Below are positions 12,001-39,358 of a stretch of 64,000 nucleotides of DNA, one piece after another (position 1 is the first letter of the stretch; the number at the start of each line of letters is the position of its first letter). Both the position numbers and the translations under genes were made by a program. The notes beneath the pieces were generated by a model, which was given only the letters and a program-made list of their open reading frames with translations, ran no database searches and was not told the DNA's origin. The stretch lies in assembly GCA_964017045.1 (NCBI GenBank), contig OZ024795.1, positions 53,173,350 to 53,237,349 on the forward strand. Direction: 5' to 3'. The stretch is from Omphiscola glabra. Lineage: Eukaryota; Mollusca; Gastropoda; Lymnaeidae.

Positions 12001-13266
12001 GCTGAGGCTGATGAACTAGTCAGCATTGTTTGTTTGCAAAAATCTGTGAGCTGAGGCTGATGAACTTGCTTGATTGCAAAAATATGGACTAAGTAAAATG
12101 ATAAAAGTTGTTTCTGTCCATTCTACTTGTTCCCCTATTACTCTTGGGCAGCGCTTCCAGATTTCTTCTCAATGGTTGTCACTTTGTTATAATGTGGGAG
12201 AACATATTGTATTTTCATGACAAATGTAATTATAGATATGTAAATGTATCAAGTTTTTATTTTCTCATATTTAATGTGAACTAGGGCAATAAAATTAAAC
12301 CCGATTTTTATCATCTTTCCACTCATACAGGAGAAAAATCAGCAAAACTTGCAACCGCCCCAAGATACAGCGAATGGTCTACCACATCAAAATAATGAAC
12401 CACCTGCCAACCCTCAGCTATTACCTGCCGACTCTCAGCAAGTGCATGTCAACCTTCAGCCAGTTTCAGCTGACCCTGGGCAAGGATCTGATAGCCGGCA
12501 TCAGGATGTCAATCCTCAGCTTCGGCAGCTGCAGTTCAATGATCAAGTTAATGTGGGTCAAAACGGAGGCTCGGTAATGGCAAATGCAACCATAGAAAAA
12601 AATGCAGTTGTTACTTCACAGAATGGGCTGGCTTTAAATCCGGCCAGTGATTTGGGACAAGACAAGGCACCAGAAAGTTTACGGCAAGCGGAAGCCGGAC
12701 ATGAGCAGTCATTGAATGGTCAGCAACATGGATTAGGTTTGCAGAAGCAGGGGATAGTTGGACAAAATCCTCCGAACTTAGAGGCAACGGCATTAAACCC
12801 AAACAATGAACTGAAGAATCCAGCCAATCAAAATTTCCCTGGCAATGAAAAGCTTATAGATGGGGTCAACCCTATGGAGCCAATCAGTCTTGCTGCAAAG
12901 GATTTCGTCCAAGCAAACCGGCAAAATTATGAGCATGCAGCAGCAGATGATTCATTAAGGTTAAAGAGAAATGTTGAACAGAGGGGAGTTATTCAGACAA
13001 ATGATCAACGGTCACTGCCTGGAAGTGACGTAAATACAAATGTGCCTCCGCAAGTGAGCTCTATAACTACAATGAAAAGTGACTTGAGGGATACTGATAA
13101 AGCAAGTCAAGCTCCTTTAACATTTAGGCAAGACTTGACGACAAGGGTTTCAGAAAATAGTAATAATTTGGTGCCTCAAATACCACAGAGCAGTGCAAAG
13201 GAGAATGTGACACCTAAGGTAAATCAGGAAATCAGACGCAGGCTCAAGTTTTTTGGGAACTTGTAA
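1..13266 (+). CDS. SLC38A10: Putative sodium-coupled neutral amino acid transporter 10 (SLC38A10), 3' part, 8 exons in window
   Basis: Coding exons read from GT-AG sites with consistent phase: 1-48 (cut by the window edge), 3592-3712, 6456-6574, 7113-7284, 7826-7929, 8040-8150, 8812-8946, 12331-13266 (stop TAA); 581 residues are present. The first exon gives IIFPCRASIYTLLFAK, the loop before the last helices in SLC38A10. Exons 2-4 encode three hydrophobic helices (ITVSIVLGSMAVSIVIPN, then VEFILGINGAIMGTLICYIF, then LVLFCGITILLVSTFATLS) that align with the end of vertebrate SLC38A10 as I recall it. The rest is a long hydrophilic tail: a Lys/Glu-rich coiled-coil stretch in exon 7 (ELEKEKKQDDLIAKLEL, then EEQKQLLKEF) and a Gln/Asn/Pro-rich low-complexity last exon. 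The long tail is what separates this member from other SLC38 proteins. Family knowledge: amino acid transport or sensing in ER/Golgi-type membranes. The N-terminal helices lie upstream of the window. Several introns carry arrays that copy splice sites. Confidence 0.92.
916..1022. repeat. 33-bp tandem repeat, 3 copies
   Basis: The unit contains TTGTTTGTAAGGCTTTCATA and sits in the first SLC38A10 intron of the window (49-3591). Each unit has a GTAAGG donor-like hexamer, but no adjoining exon is visible. The rest of this intron is AT-rich with no other recognisable content except the repeats and the hAT element listed here. Confidence 0.85.
2262..2443. repeat. 20-bp minisatellite, about 9 copies
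   Basis: Unit CCTGTCATTGTCTATTCCAC, almost invariant, in an SLC38A10 intron. It produces overlapping spurious reading frames. Confidence 0.95.
3049..3239. mobile_element. SPIN-type hAT MITE, copy 1 (left end lost)
   Basis: The 191-bp element has hAT SPIN-like ends: TCTCAACCTTTGGGTCGCGA at the left and the inverse GGTTGAGAACCACTG at the right, with internal blocks GGGTCGCGACCCCTTTGGGG and CCTAAGACCACCGGAAAACA typical of SPIN non-autonomous copies. It is flanked by ATCTAAT at 3042-3048 and 3240-3246, which looks like the hAT target duplication; the first ~7 bp of the left terminus are missing. It is inserted in an SLC38A10 intron. Family assignment is from memory of the SPIN consensus. Confidence 0.85.
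3690..4990. repeat. Minisatellite that copies the SLC38A10 exon 3592-3712 / intron junction (28-bp then 24-bp units)
   Basis: The exon ends GTTTCCATAGTTATACCTAATG followed by the donor GTAAGT (exon end 3712). The segment is then repeated: about 18 further units of about 28 bp (3713-4235), each keeping an AATGGTAAG-type donor, then about 31 units of 24 bp (TGTTTCCATAGTTGCACCTA plus ATGG) that lack the AAG and so drop the donor, and a last unit ending in GGTAAGTG at about 4984. The 24-bp units read as VSIVAPNG octapeptides, the frame of the exon end, but the 28-bp units shift the frame and introduce a TAA, so read-through would truncate the protein. Confidence 0.95.
5195..5272. repeat. 15-bp tandem repeat, about 5 copies
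   Basis: Unit TATGTTATGATATTG, just upstream of the 56-bp acceptor array in the same SLC38A10 intron. Confidence 0.85.
5281..6455. repeat. 56-bp minisatellite that copies the SLC38A10 acceptor of exon 6456-6574
   Basis: The true acceptor reads CTTCTTTCATACTGCTCAG followed by exon TTGAGTT. The same block, pyrimidine tract, AG and the first ~7 exon nucleotides, recurs every 56 bp ten times upstream: AG at about 5335, 5391, 5447, 5503, 5559, 5615, 5671 and 5727, and two more beyond a Penelope-like insertion (5750-6298). The copies are nearly identical, so every one has a good-looking 3' splice site. Confidence 0.95.
5750..6298 (+). mobile_element. Penelope-like element fragment with GIY-YIG endonuclease remnant
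   Basis: Translation gives TYIGETG (from about 5764) and, after a frameshift, GDRFREHLYNINK, then PVSKHFNSTNHD, then NKLISRFGTLTPYRINQIHN: the order of the GIY-YIG domain at the C-terminus of Penelope-like elements. The downstream CTGATGAAGGCAAGTGCCGA followed by AACGTTT is also typical of their 3' region. The fragment is 5'-truncated and frameshifted. It is flanked by AACATTGAATG at 5739-5749 and 6299-6309, a plausible target duplication within the 56-bp array. Confidence 0.8.
6575..6956. repeat. G-rich minisatellite copying the donor after SLC38A10 exon 6456-6574
   Basis: The true donor is GCGCAG/GTGAGTTAGTGTAAAACAGG. About six or seven units of roughly 45-70 bp follow, most containing AAGGTGAGTGTAAAACAAGC, CTCTATAAGCCATTGTTTCA and a run such as GGGGGGGTGGGGTAAG. 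Most units therefore carry both an acceptor-like TTGTTTCAG and, some 18-20 nt later, a donor-like GTGAGT. Confidence 0.9.
7618..7825. repeat. 16-bp minisatellite abutting the acceptor of SLC38A10 exon 7826-7929
   Basis: Unit ATTGACTGCTGTTTAA, about 13 copies. The last, diverged unit is the acceptor itself: ATTGACTGCTGTTCAG, followed immediately by exon sequence TTGAAAAG. Confidence 0.92.
8490..8680. repeat. About 49-bp imperfect tandem repeat, 4 copies
   Basis: Units contain TACAGGCCACCACCAGAGTA and CCACTCTCTTAAATCTCT, in the intron between SLC38A10 exons ending 8150 and starting 8812. Confidence 0.8.
9262..9735. repeat. 35-39-bp minisatellite, about 13 copies
   Basis: Unit contains CCTCAAGATCCTTTACACC and CATTGACGTGCGGACAT, with variable C-run length. 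It lies in the 3.4-kb last SLC38A10 intron (8947-12330). Confidence 0.92.
10231..10400. repeat. 40-bp tandem repeat, about 3-4 copies
   Basis: Unit contains AATCCACACAAGTATTAGTC and ATAGGAATGGTGAAAATATT. Last SLC38A10 intron. Confidence 0.85.
10436..10630. repeat. 48-bp tandem repeat, 4 copies
   Basis: Unit contains GTCTGTCAGACTCACACGTA and ACTCTCTTATTTAAGTGGGC. The 48-bp period (16 codons) creates a spurious antisense open frame. Confidence 0.88.
10860..11030. repeat. Degenerate tandem repeat, about 4 copies
   Basis: Copies of TAGGACTGTCTGTAGG with following TTTAAAGGCTG; diverged relative to neighbouring arrays. Confidence 0.7.
11305..12078. repeat. 49-bp minisatellite, about 15 copies
   Basis: Unit TGTGAGCTGAGGCTGATGAA + CTAGTCAGCATTGTTTGTTT + GCAAAAATC. 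Copies are near-identical, with a recurring CTGAGG/CTTAGG polymorphism. It ends about 250 bp before the last SLC38A10 exon. Confidence 0.95.
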
Positions 13267-13753
13267 CATTGAGACTGGTATATTCATAAATCGTGGTATC
13301 TACACTGATATTCATAAATTGGTTCAAGCAGCTAGAGTTATACTGGTAGTTGTAAATTGGTTCTAGTAGGTAGAACTATTTTCTTTAAAATGAATTCTAA
13401 AAGCTGTACCTATCTTCTTAAATTATTTCAATCCTTTGGAGCAGATCACTGTATTGACTTTTAGGATGATACTTTATGGTTCCCTTGAAAGTGACTTTTT
13501 GTTACCGTTACAACCTTTGATGTGCTAGAAAGAGACCAAGTTAACATCATTATTTTCAACCATTTGTGTTGAAATCGGGGTAAAATGCCCAAAACTTACA
13601 TAACCCAGTGCCTATGATTTATTACGTTTATCAGAAATCTTTTGCTATCTACCTATTTTTCAGGAACTTGCTTCGGTTTATTTCAAATTTGATGATTTGT
13701 GTGGAGGGAAATTCTTTTATCTTTATAGATTATATGATTTATAATAATTCGTG

Positions 13754-13759
13754 AATAAA
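13754..13759 (+). terminator. Candidate poly(A) signal for SLC38A10
   Basis: AATAAA lies about 490 nt after the SLC38A10 stop codon. It is the first clean hexamer in the 3' flank; the real cleavage site needs transcript data. Confidence 0.4.
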
Positions 13760-15339
13760 TTATTTGAATACTGTACTATAAATTTTAATTTTATTTTAAA
13801 TCCAGTCTTTATTTTATTTCTGGGACAGATTTCTAGATAGGTATTAAGAACCCTTAAGAAATTTTACAGTATATTACAGTGAACTTCTTTTTTTTTTCTT
13901 TAGTTTCTCATATTAAATATAAATTTGGATAGAAATACGAGTTTTTAACAGTTATCTGTGTGCGCTTCCACAAGTTATAGAAAATTCTGTTTGTTTGAAC
14001 AAGAAATTCAAGTTTTGTCCCTAAAAAAATAATTCTAAAAAATTTAAATGTACCAGGTACCCAATTAATTTGATGCACTGAAAAGTAAAAAAAAAAAAAT
14101 TCATTCCAAAAAAAAAAAGATCATATTTTGATACTTGTTCTACTGATGAATCATATATATCTATAAAATAATAATAACATACCGGTATCAAGATTAATCC
14201 CAACAGATAAAAATAGGTTTACATCTTCTATGAATATTAACATTGAATTCTCATGACCCACTTTGGTAAATACTCTTTGTGGAGCATGTTGAACCTTTGG
14301 TTTATTTCTACTGCATCAAGGTGCTGGCTTTAAATACCTTTATAGAATTTAACATAACTTTAATGGAGAAATCACCAGCTATGTATCAATGTTTTTCAAA
14401 GAAAATTGTTTGTTATTGTATTATTGTTACTGTAAAAATGGGAACTTTGTTATACATGGGACCTTAGAGATTTTATAATGTGGGCAGTATACAATGTTAT
14501 AATTAAATACATGTATATCTTATTTACATGTTGCATACGACAATGACATGTTTGCAAGATTTACAAAAATAGATATCTCCTATTCCTATATATAAAAATA
14601 TTGTGACTGCACTTTGTCAAGCATAAATGATGTCTTGATTTTTGAACAATACAATGTAAAAATATTCTTTGAAATGCAAGCCAAAAATTTAGTCCAGGAA
14701 ATGTCAAGAGTATTCTCAATGATTTTTCTTATTCTTCTGAATTTACAAATTTTCCTTTTTGAATTTGAACTTAATTAGTTGTGTTTGCAGACTTTATTTT
14801 AAAAGTCAACCTCAAGAATGAAGGATATGGTGGATATGGAGGTGATATTGTGAAAAAAATGAGGAAATTTTTTTTTTATGTTGACAAAATTAATGATCTC
14901 ATATTTTGTGGAGAAGTTGGTTGGTCAATATGGTAAATATTTAACACTCTACCAGTCTTTAATTCTCTTGACTTGTGAACATAATTTTTAAAGAAATATA
15001 ATTGTTACCGTATGATTGTACTGGATAATTTTGTTATCAGAACTGAACATGGGGGAAACGGCTTATCTTTTACTGAGACACATTGTGGTAACTTAAAAAT
15101 CTCATACTCTTTTAAGCCCAAGTGATGAAAATCTGGTAATCTTTTCATTTTTAATATTTTCATTACTTTGTCTACTTTTGCTTCAGTGTATTTAATCATT
15201 AATCATGTTATTCACTCTCTCTGTACTTGACTCAATTTGAAAAATTCTCAATCTGGAAAATCATAAAACTCTATTGAAGTATTCAAGTTTTGTTTAATCT
15301 CAGCATTCTTACTCTTAGTGACACAATTCATAAACAATT

Positions 15340-15545
15340 ATTATTATTATGGGTAGTTTTCTATAGCGTGGTACCCCAGCCTAGGGCTGGGCTCACCACG
15401 CTGTACATGCAAATTAAAATGAACTTAAAAAATATAAATTAAAAACCAACCATTCCATATCAATTTACATGTGAAGCCATGGACGGCACTCCGCAGCATC
15501 GTTTAACTTTCAGAGGGGGAATCAGTCATTGAAGCGGCATGGTAC
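15340..15545 (-). mobile_element. CR1-like LINE 3'-end fragment, copy A
   Basis: It starts (plus strand) with an ATTATTATTATT simple repeat, then GGTAGTTTTCTATAGCG, the block GGGCTGGGCTCACCACGCTG, and near its end GGACGGCACTCCGCAGCATC. The same order recurs at about 21940, 36942 and 53055, where the sequence continues into a reverse-transcriptase C-terminus. The element is therefore a minus-strand, 5'-truncated LINE whose tail is (AAT)n. Confidence 0.75.
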
Positions 15546-17680
15546 GTAAGTATGCAAATTTGGTGCATTGTGTGCTTCTTTTTAATTTTAAATAAAAGTT
15601 TGATTCTTATCAGTGTTAAAGTAACTTGGAAAACAATATTTAACTAACTGTGTACCATGTTTTTTAGTAGGGGCTGCCAGTTAGTGTTACCGGGCTTTAA
15701 CTTTAAGTGTTTCTAACCATCTAAAGTTCCTTTACCAGACCTGTTTACCCTCAAACTCTTAAAATCGTACAATATCGTTCAATACATTATCTTAATGGTG
15801 AAAAAAACAACATACAGTATATATAATGTATGCACCTCAAAATCGTACATTGTACGCCAAAATCGTAAGAGTAAACAGGTCTGCTTTACATACTTGGTGA
15901 CCATTTGGTCTCAATCTCTCTTGTCTTAAAATGAGTTCATCCATATAAAATATAAGATATTGCCTATACACTTAATGCGTTTAGAGTTTTCATATAGGAA
16001 ATAACTACAACAAATGCTTGTCACAGCATACCTACAAAAGGATTACGAGAGGTATAATGACAACCTTTTGCTGTTGTAGCTGCAACAACAAAATGAAAAA
16101 ACCCTCTCCGAAAGTTCTACACCCGAAAGTTTTAAGTATTTACACCTGAATTAAACAGCATTATTTTTTGCACTGCAGTTATTTGCATGTACTTAAAAAA
16201 TTAAAAGGGTAAGGCATAACAGGTATACCCCGGTAATAAGTACTTTAGCTCTGTTAACTTGCATGGCCCATATCTGTAAGTTGTTGCATGCATCATGTTA
16301 AAACTAAAAGCTACCACAATTTTATCAGTTTCAGTTATCAACCTAGAATTCTTTGTCTACTTTCTCAGGTGGCTGTGCAAAAGAACCTCTGCATAAATTA
16401 GACCATTAATTTATGAAGGTTTTCACCTATAATTTTGTTGACAAATAACTAAATGTCTTTATTTTTTAATATCATGTGTTTCATTTTCAGAAAAGTATTT
16501 TATATTATGCAGTGTATGCATACATGTGTGTGTGTTATATCTTATTCATAATAAATGTCCATTTTATGTTCTTGAGTGCCAAAATGTTTACCTTGAACCA
16601 AATTTAGTAAAATGTGTGAATTTTAAATGTAAAGTTTATCAGCAAATGCATACCAAACCAATATATTTTTAAAGCTGTATGAATGTGGATGTTTTTAATA
16701 ATTTTCAGGTGTTAATGTAAGGTACAGCTTTGGGCTAATTCTAAAAAAAACAAACTACTGCAGTAGCACCAATTGTATCTATATTAAATGTACATAAATC
16801 CAAAGCATCTCTTGGATCTCTTTGAAAATCAACTCTATTTGTATGTGTATATTTTTTAAAGTGCAGTTCTTGAGAACGAAATGTATGTGGTTGATTAACA
16901 ATGTCAAAGCCTTTATTACACTCCTTTTTGAACTTTAAAAGTTGTTAGTTCAAATAAATATAATCTATACATATATTGGAAGTATTAAAAACACTTGTAC
17001 ATTGTAAATAATTTCAAATCTAGAAAAATATATTTTTTAAACAATAGCCTTGCTCATGTGTATACTGTTTTTTTTCCATTAAATTTTTCTGAGGGATTGA
17101 GTTGGAATAAAATATTTGAAAACATTTATACTTTTGAAGTATTTTAATTTTTACCAATTATATTTTACTAGACTGGTGTAATATTCACTTTAAAAATTAA
17201 TGATACTATATCTCAGTAGCAACCACCTAAATCCATCATGAAGCTTAACGTTTTTCAATTACCCCCATTACACCAGAGTTGCAAAAAAAAGTAGGAAATA
17301 ACATTTTTGATTGAACCAAATTTAGGCTGTAGACAAATTATTCATTCATAGTAACATAATAGAATAAAATGGGTTGAATCCTACTGAAATGGGTGACCAA
17401 ACCAGAATGCTGTCACTGAGCTTTGTCAATTAGGTTACTACAACTACAAGTGAACATCTACCTAAGCCCTCAGTTTGGTTACATTCTGAGTGTGTGATAA
17501 AAAATATGATTGTGTTATGTTGTGGGGTGAAGATTTCACTCATAAAATTGTATTATTGATTTCAGGTCTATTTAACAGTCTTTAATTCTATGCAGAGATA
17601 TTGACAAGGACATTGGAGGAAATAACACAAAAAATTTCAGTGGAATCAAACAAAGCCAATAATGGACATAATTAGAAATA

Positions 17681-17686
17681 TTTATT
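17681..17686 (-). terminator. Candidate poly(A) signal for ATP synthase subunit f
   Basis: TTTATT on the plus strand is AATAAA on the minus strand, about 150 nt after the stop codon of the subunit f gene. Confidence 0.4.
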
Positions 17687-17837
17687 TTAATCTAAGTCTT
17701 TAAAAAAAAAAAAAAATAACAATCCATTTCCTGGGTCTTGTCAAAATCCATTAGAGCAGTCCAATGAGCAAAGATAATTCTTAACAATGATCTCCTCTAG
17801 GACTTCCAAGTCTACAACTACTTCCTGGAATCTATCA

Positions 17838-20800
17838 TCAATGATACTTGCAGTGTCTGTGATATTCTGGAGATGAACAGTGTCAAATTATGGAAGGGGA
17901 TAATTTATAACACGCAAGTTACTGAACAGTAACCAAACATTGCTTGCTTCATTTCTTCTTAAAACAACTTTGAATTATCTAAGTTCTATTAACCATACAT
18001 AGAAATACAAATAAGTACTTACTTCTTTCACTATAGAGAAGGAAAAAGTAGTACGTCGACATACACATAATGGCTTGACCAATGGGTGCAAATCCAGCCA
18101 CTTTGACATGCATGTTCTTCAGAGCCCACCGCCAGTATCCTACAATTAAAAGATGATTTGTACTCATGCTTTTTAATATTTATTCAAGTGAATACCTAAT
18201 TTCTTTAAGTAGGTACTGGTACCCAACGAAATTACACATTTTATCTAACTAAGCTAATTGAAATAATATTGAATAGAGCTCTGGTGGTACCCAATCAAAT
18301 TACAAATGTGACTAAACTAATACCGGTATTTGGCATAATATTGGATAGAACTCTGGCAAAAACTTCTGAATATTTTTTGTTACATTTTCATTTAGAAAAT
18401 AAAATTATAAATTGTAATTCAATTTTTCATCACTTATAAAATAAAACCTTAAGTTGATGGGAAAACTTTGTGAAAATGGATTTTTACAATTTAAAAACCT
18501 ACTTAAAAAAAAAGATAGTTCCACCAAATTTTTATGGTGACAAAATAAAACATGACCCTGAGAACAATCATATTTACATTATTATGAAGCTAGACAATTT
18601 GGGGACAAATAATAAAATCATCGCAATCATTTCCAATCGCAATCTATATTTTGAGGCCCCACAATCAATGTATTGATCATTCTGGTTTCTATGTTTCAGA
18701 GGGGTTCGCAATGCAACTGAGCATGGTTTTGAAGGAGATTCTTCACTGGTGCAAGGGCTACTCAGTGATGGTATTATGAACTAGGGGTTGGAAGACAGGA
18801 TGCAATAGATGCAAATGTGTCAAGTGTAGTCGCCTCAACTGTTGCTTTTGGAAGCTTGTTCCAGTCCTTGATTGTCTTTGGACAAATTATTGATAACTTA
18901 CCTCGGTGGATAGCTCCCCATAGAGCTGATGGTGTTTTGTTTCGTCTTGCAAACCAAGATCCAAGATCCCCAAGTTTAACTTGACCTAAGGGAGTATCGG
19001 CTGAAAAAAATATATGAAGAAATGCCAATAATTCTAGAAAATTGTTTAAATCCTTTTTGGCTTTTCATTTTCAACTGCATCCAAGAGCGAAATTAGTTAT
19101 TAATATGTAATAATGTATCAAAATAGTGCTCATTTATTTTTTTTAAAAAGTAGATGGTAACTAGGTCTCTACAAGAAATAATTTTTTTGAAGGCATTCAA
19201 GTTCAGCAAAACTGTAAACCTAGTATTTTCACATTAATAAACTATTTAATGTCAGACAACACGGTTTCGTGCATATCAATTTTATATAAATTCATGCAAT
19301 CCAAGCAAGTTATTAAACTTTGAAGTGAATCAGTTAACTTGAAATGATGTTACACTCAAACTCATTGAAACTATGGTTGCCTTTTGAGAACACAAGACAA
19401 TGAGCAGTGATAGTATTTGTTCAATATTTGATAGCATTTAATTTTATCAAAGAATTTGACATAAATTAATGGGTTAGGGGCAATCCATTAATGTCATGCG
19501 GTGAATTAGGGACAAAGTGTGATAAAAGATGTCTAAATAAACTAATTTGTGACACTTTGAAATAATGAAGGAAAAAAAAGGGGTGGGGTTATTTTTGGGG
19601 CTAAAATAGCATTAAAGATGGCACTAATCCTAAGCCTACTGAAATAAATTATCACTTGCTGAACTTTAAGCTTAAGTTTGGACACATGTTAATGTTTCAT
19701 GAAAGGACAATTTTGTCATAAGTTTGTGAAATCGATTCACACATTTACGGTAAATTTTGGGTTAACGGTATAGGTTTAGCCAAAAATTATCTCACCCTAA
19801 GCGCAGTGACGTCACACTGGACTTCGGGTGAAAAGACCTATTAATTGGAGGACCAGAACAATGTGTGTCATAACATTCATGTTCTTTAATGAGCATTACT
19901 CGCATCATAAACGATACGGTTAACATCAGTATATTAAAATTAAATTTTCATTTAATTTGTATTAAAATTCAACTTACAAGTACAAGTTACTACGATAGGA
20001 AAAAAAGAAACACAACCTTGCTGATGCCCCAAGACCCAACACCGGTGAAAAAAAAGACGTGCCAAAAGTGCTGTATTTTAATTAGTTGAAAATCAAAACA
20101 CCCATATGTCAAAACTTCGGTAACAAAAGGGAGACTACTGCGTAAATTGAATTTGGAATTCTCTTCTAGGGACTGGGGAGACCTCTCCCCACACTTTAAA
20201 TACCAAAATAAGAAACAAAGAAATCATCTGGGGAGGGGGACCCCTCCTATTTCCAAAATATAAAATAAGAAAATAAAAACGTGCATTTTATTAATACAAG
20301 CATCAAAATCTTTTTATTATGCTGCTGTAGAGAAGAAGTTGACCTGGGGGAACCTACATGACCTATGGCAATATACAGTGGAACACACTGACGGCCTTAC
20401 CGCTAAACCAAAATCAACCCACGTTTACAATAGTGGATATCTTGATCTACATTTCAAAGTTAATATTATTACTTTTAATTTAATACCTCGCATTAATCCT
20501 GAAAATAATAGTTTTATAAAATTATCATTTAAACAAGAACTATAGCCTATGACTATGACTATGACTCATGAGGCGATCAGCAGAATTTCAATTGCCTTGC
20601 CTTGGCGCTTGGGTCACAAAATGTAGAGGTGGAGTTGATAGTAAAATAACCAATCAAACTCACCCTTTTAAAAAATTTGAATAATACTAAATAATAGAGC
20701 AAACTTTTTTTTATACAACTACAATATTAATATTTATTAATTTTTAAATTTTTGTTTACTGAAAGTACCTACCGGTGAATAAGACTGCCTAACACAGACC

Positions 20801-21159
20801 AAAATGAGATTACCCACGCCCACAGTGTATCACAATTTCACAGTAGTACATGCAAACCACAAACAAAGCAATTACTCTGGAGTTGAATAGGCCAAGCAGT
20901 TAAAGAAATAAACACATTCTAGAAGTCTAGAATAGAAAAGGTCAAAAACTTCCTCTTTTTTTTGTGTAAATTTTTATTGAGTGATTTCAATTCAATGACA
21001 AATCATCACTGTGTTGAAAACGAAGATAAAGTTTTTACACTTAGATTTTAAAGTCATGAGGTTAACACACTTACGTTTTCCGTAGAAACGTCCCGGGTGA
21101 TATGGCCCATGGATTTTAGGATTATATTCCTTCGCATATCTTCCAGGTTGGTAGGTCAT
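17838..21159 (-). CDS. ATP5MF: ATP synthase subunit f, mitochondrial (complete, 4 coding exons)
   Basis: Minus-strand coding exons: 21159-21075, 19000-18902, 18139-18023 and 17866-17838, with phases 1/1/1 and GT-AG ends throughout; 109 residues. The order is MTYQPGRYAKEYNPKIHGPY, HPGRFYGKPDTPLGQVKLGD, LGSWFARRNKTPSALWGAIH, then GYWRWALKNMHVKVAGFAPI and one helix (QAIMCMSTYYFFLLYSER), ending KYHRHCKYH. This is the insect/mollusc form of subunit f as I know it (N-terminal HGPY-P-RFYGK, then VKLGDLGSW, W-R---NK, a single helix, terminal KYH). It is an accessory subunit of the membrane Fo stalk, in the inner mitochondrial membrane. The last coding exon is only 29 nt and supplies the conserved KYH end. 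I chose ATG 21159; the open frame extends 6 codons upstream only to a GTG. Confidence 0.93.
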
Positions 21160-22283
21160 TTTATCTGTCAAGTTCACCTACCGTTCTCTACGGCGGAAGT
21201 AGACATTCATGTGCACATGCGTAAAAATAACAGAAGTTGTATTTGAAGTTAGTAAAACTACACTACTTTAGTGCTCTTCAATATTTAAGTTAATATAAAA
21301 AAATGTTTACATATTTCAGCAGAAGTGTAAAGACCCGCGGATAAAGAAAGTTTAGGAAGTCAAAAATGCAAGATAAGCTTATTCCCGTTTTAAATTTGTC
21401 AATAGACAACTGAGGGAATACAGTGTAATACAGGTATATTATACCATTGAATTTAGTCTATTTATATAGGGCCCACTGGGGGGATTCTAATTCTGTAATT
21501 TATGACATGAACAAACCGAACCGCGGGCGATAATAATAATAACATTGGCAATTGGGGCAATTGGCATTGGATTTATTATTTATTCACAATTCACACTATG
21601 ACAAAGAATGACGAATGTGCTTCTGTGGTCCCTCATTGGGAGTCACTGCCCTTTGTTTATTATAGATTTAGAGTTCGGGTTAGGGTGAGCGATAGAGGTA
21701 CCAGTACCGTGCAATTACCATACAATTATTATTATTTATGATTAATTACTAGTAGTAATTATAGTATTTTTTATTAATATTATTCATGATCATTCATTAT
21801 TCATAGAATTAGAATATTATGGCCAGTGCCAGTACAGTGTACTCAGTGTACAGTAAGTTCAGTTACATTAAGTTTAAGAAATAGTTTGAATATTTAGTAT
21901 TAATGATGAGGTACGATCTGTCTGAATTAGCCTTAATATTATTATTACAATACAGTAGTACAGTGGTCTTAGTCTTATGTAGTGCGGTACCCCAGCCGGC
22001 TGGGCTCACCGCGCTTCACATAAAAATATTCAAACATAATCATGACATTAAAAAAAGTACATACATTTATTTAATTAAAAAACAGCTTTATAAAAAAGAA
22101 ACAAAAATATATTTACCCCACCCACCCCATAACTATTTTCATGTCAAGCCATGGACGGCACCCAGCAGTATCATTTATTGGTCAGAGTCAAACTATTAGT
22201 AGTACTAGTACTATTTATTAATATATTAGTATTTATTTTTAGTATAGCTACAGAAGTAGAATGACTACCAGACTAAGAGTAAA
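21160..22283. promoter_or_regulatory. Head-to-head intergenic region, possible bidirectional promoter
   Basis: The start codons of the minus-strand subunit f gene (21159) and the plus-strand ERCC6 gene (22813, or possibly 22284) are about 1.1-1.65 kb apart and divergent. The segment has no clear TATA box at a start and no CpG island visible by eye. Part of it (21936-22195) is a CR1-like LINE tail. A promoter here is inferred from position only. Confidence 0.35.
21936..22195 (-). mobile_element. CR1-like LINE 3'-end fragment, copy B
   Basis: TATTATTATTACAATA, then GCGGTACCCCAGCCGGCTGG and GCTCACCGCGCTTCACATAA, then CATGTCAAGCCATGGACGGC. Same order as the copies at 15340, 36942 and 53055, inserted in the same (minus) orientation. 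Confidence 0.72.
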
Positions 22284-22312
22284 ATGGAGTCAGAAGAGGT
22301 ACTAAATGAATG
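22284..22312 (+). other. Possible upstream first coding exon of ERCC6
   Basis: AAAATGGAGTCAGAAG opens with a favourable ATG context and encodes MESEEVLNE plus two bases before GTAAAT. Joined to the exon at 22809 it stays in frame with the ATG at 22813 (…NECIMDLAVN). This would add 11 residues. An in-frame match has a one-in-three chance of being accidental and the donor is only moderate, so this is tentative. Confidence 0.3.
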
Positions 22313-22812
22313 GTAAATGTTGGTTTGGTATGCTACTTATATTCCATGGCAATCAAGATGGTGGCAGTGTAAAAAAATTTCAGTGCTTACACATGTCTGC
22401 AAAAATGGGAAGGGGAAAGAGAGAGAATGTTGTGTTTTAGCTACTTACACTGTAAGTTACAGAGAGAAACAAAAATAGAAACTAAACATTAATTTCAGCT
22501 GGTACATTAATTTCATGGCACATGTAGCAACTTTATTGTATTACCCTAAATAGGCGCCAGAAGTGTCAATAACACGTGTGCTACAGTTGCACACTGTGGT
22601 GACAAAAGTGAAAAATTTAGAAAAACAATACAAAATATTTTTAAAATAATAAAAACCCAACTTACAGTTTCATATTATACACTTTTAAACACTTGATTGC
22701 AGGTTCCACCATTTCTGGTGAAGGTAGCAATTTTATTGTATCCGTCTAGATATGTAGAAAGAAGTAAACAAAATTGTCACTTATAAGATTTCACTTATAA
22801 AATTTCAGCATC

Positions 22813-39355
<16,543 letters not shown>

Positions 39356-39358
39356 ATG

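Larger units (their letters stand above)
13267..17837. other. Convergent intergenic region between SLC38A10 and ATP synthase subunit f
   Basis: AT-rich DNA with no supported coding sequence. It should contain the 3' UTRs of the two converging genes (hexamers at 13754 and, on the minus strand, 17681) and one CR1-like LINE tail (15340-15545). Short open frames at 14021-14467 and 15005-15199 have no family features. Confidence 0.6.

Noticed and set aside
18470..18676. 68-residue plus-strand open frame
   Set aside because: Lies in an intron of the subunit f gene on the opposite strand, low-complexity Lys/Asn/Ile composition typical of AT-rich DNA.
21160..21177. Six-codon upstream extension of ATP synthase subunit f (reads NLTDK)
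   Set aside because: It begins with GTG, not ATG; the ATG at 21159 fits the family's N-terminus.
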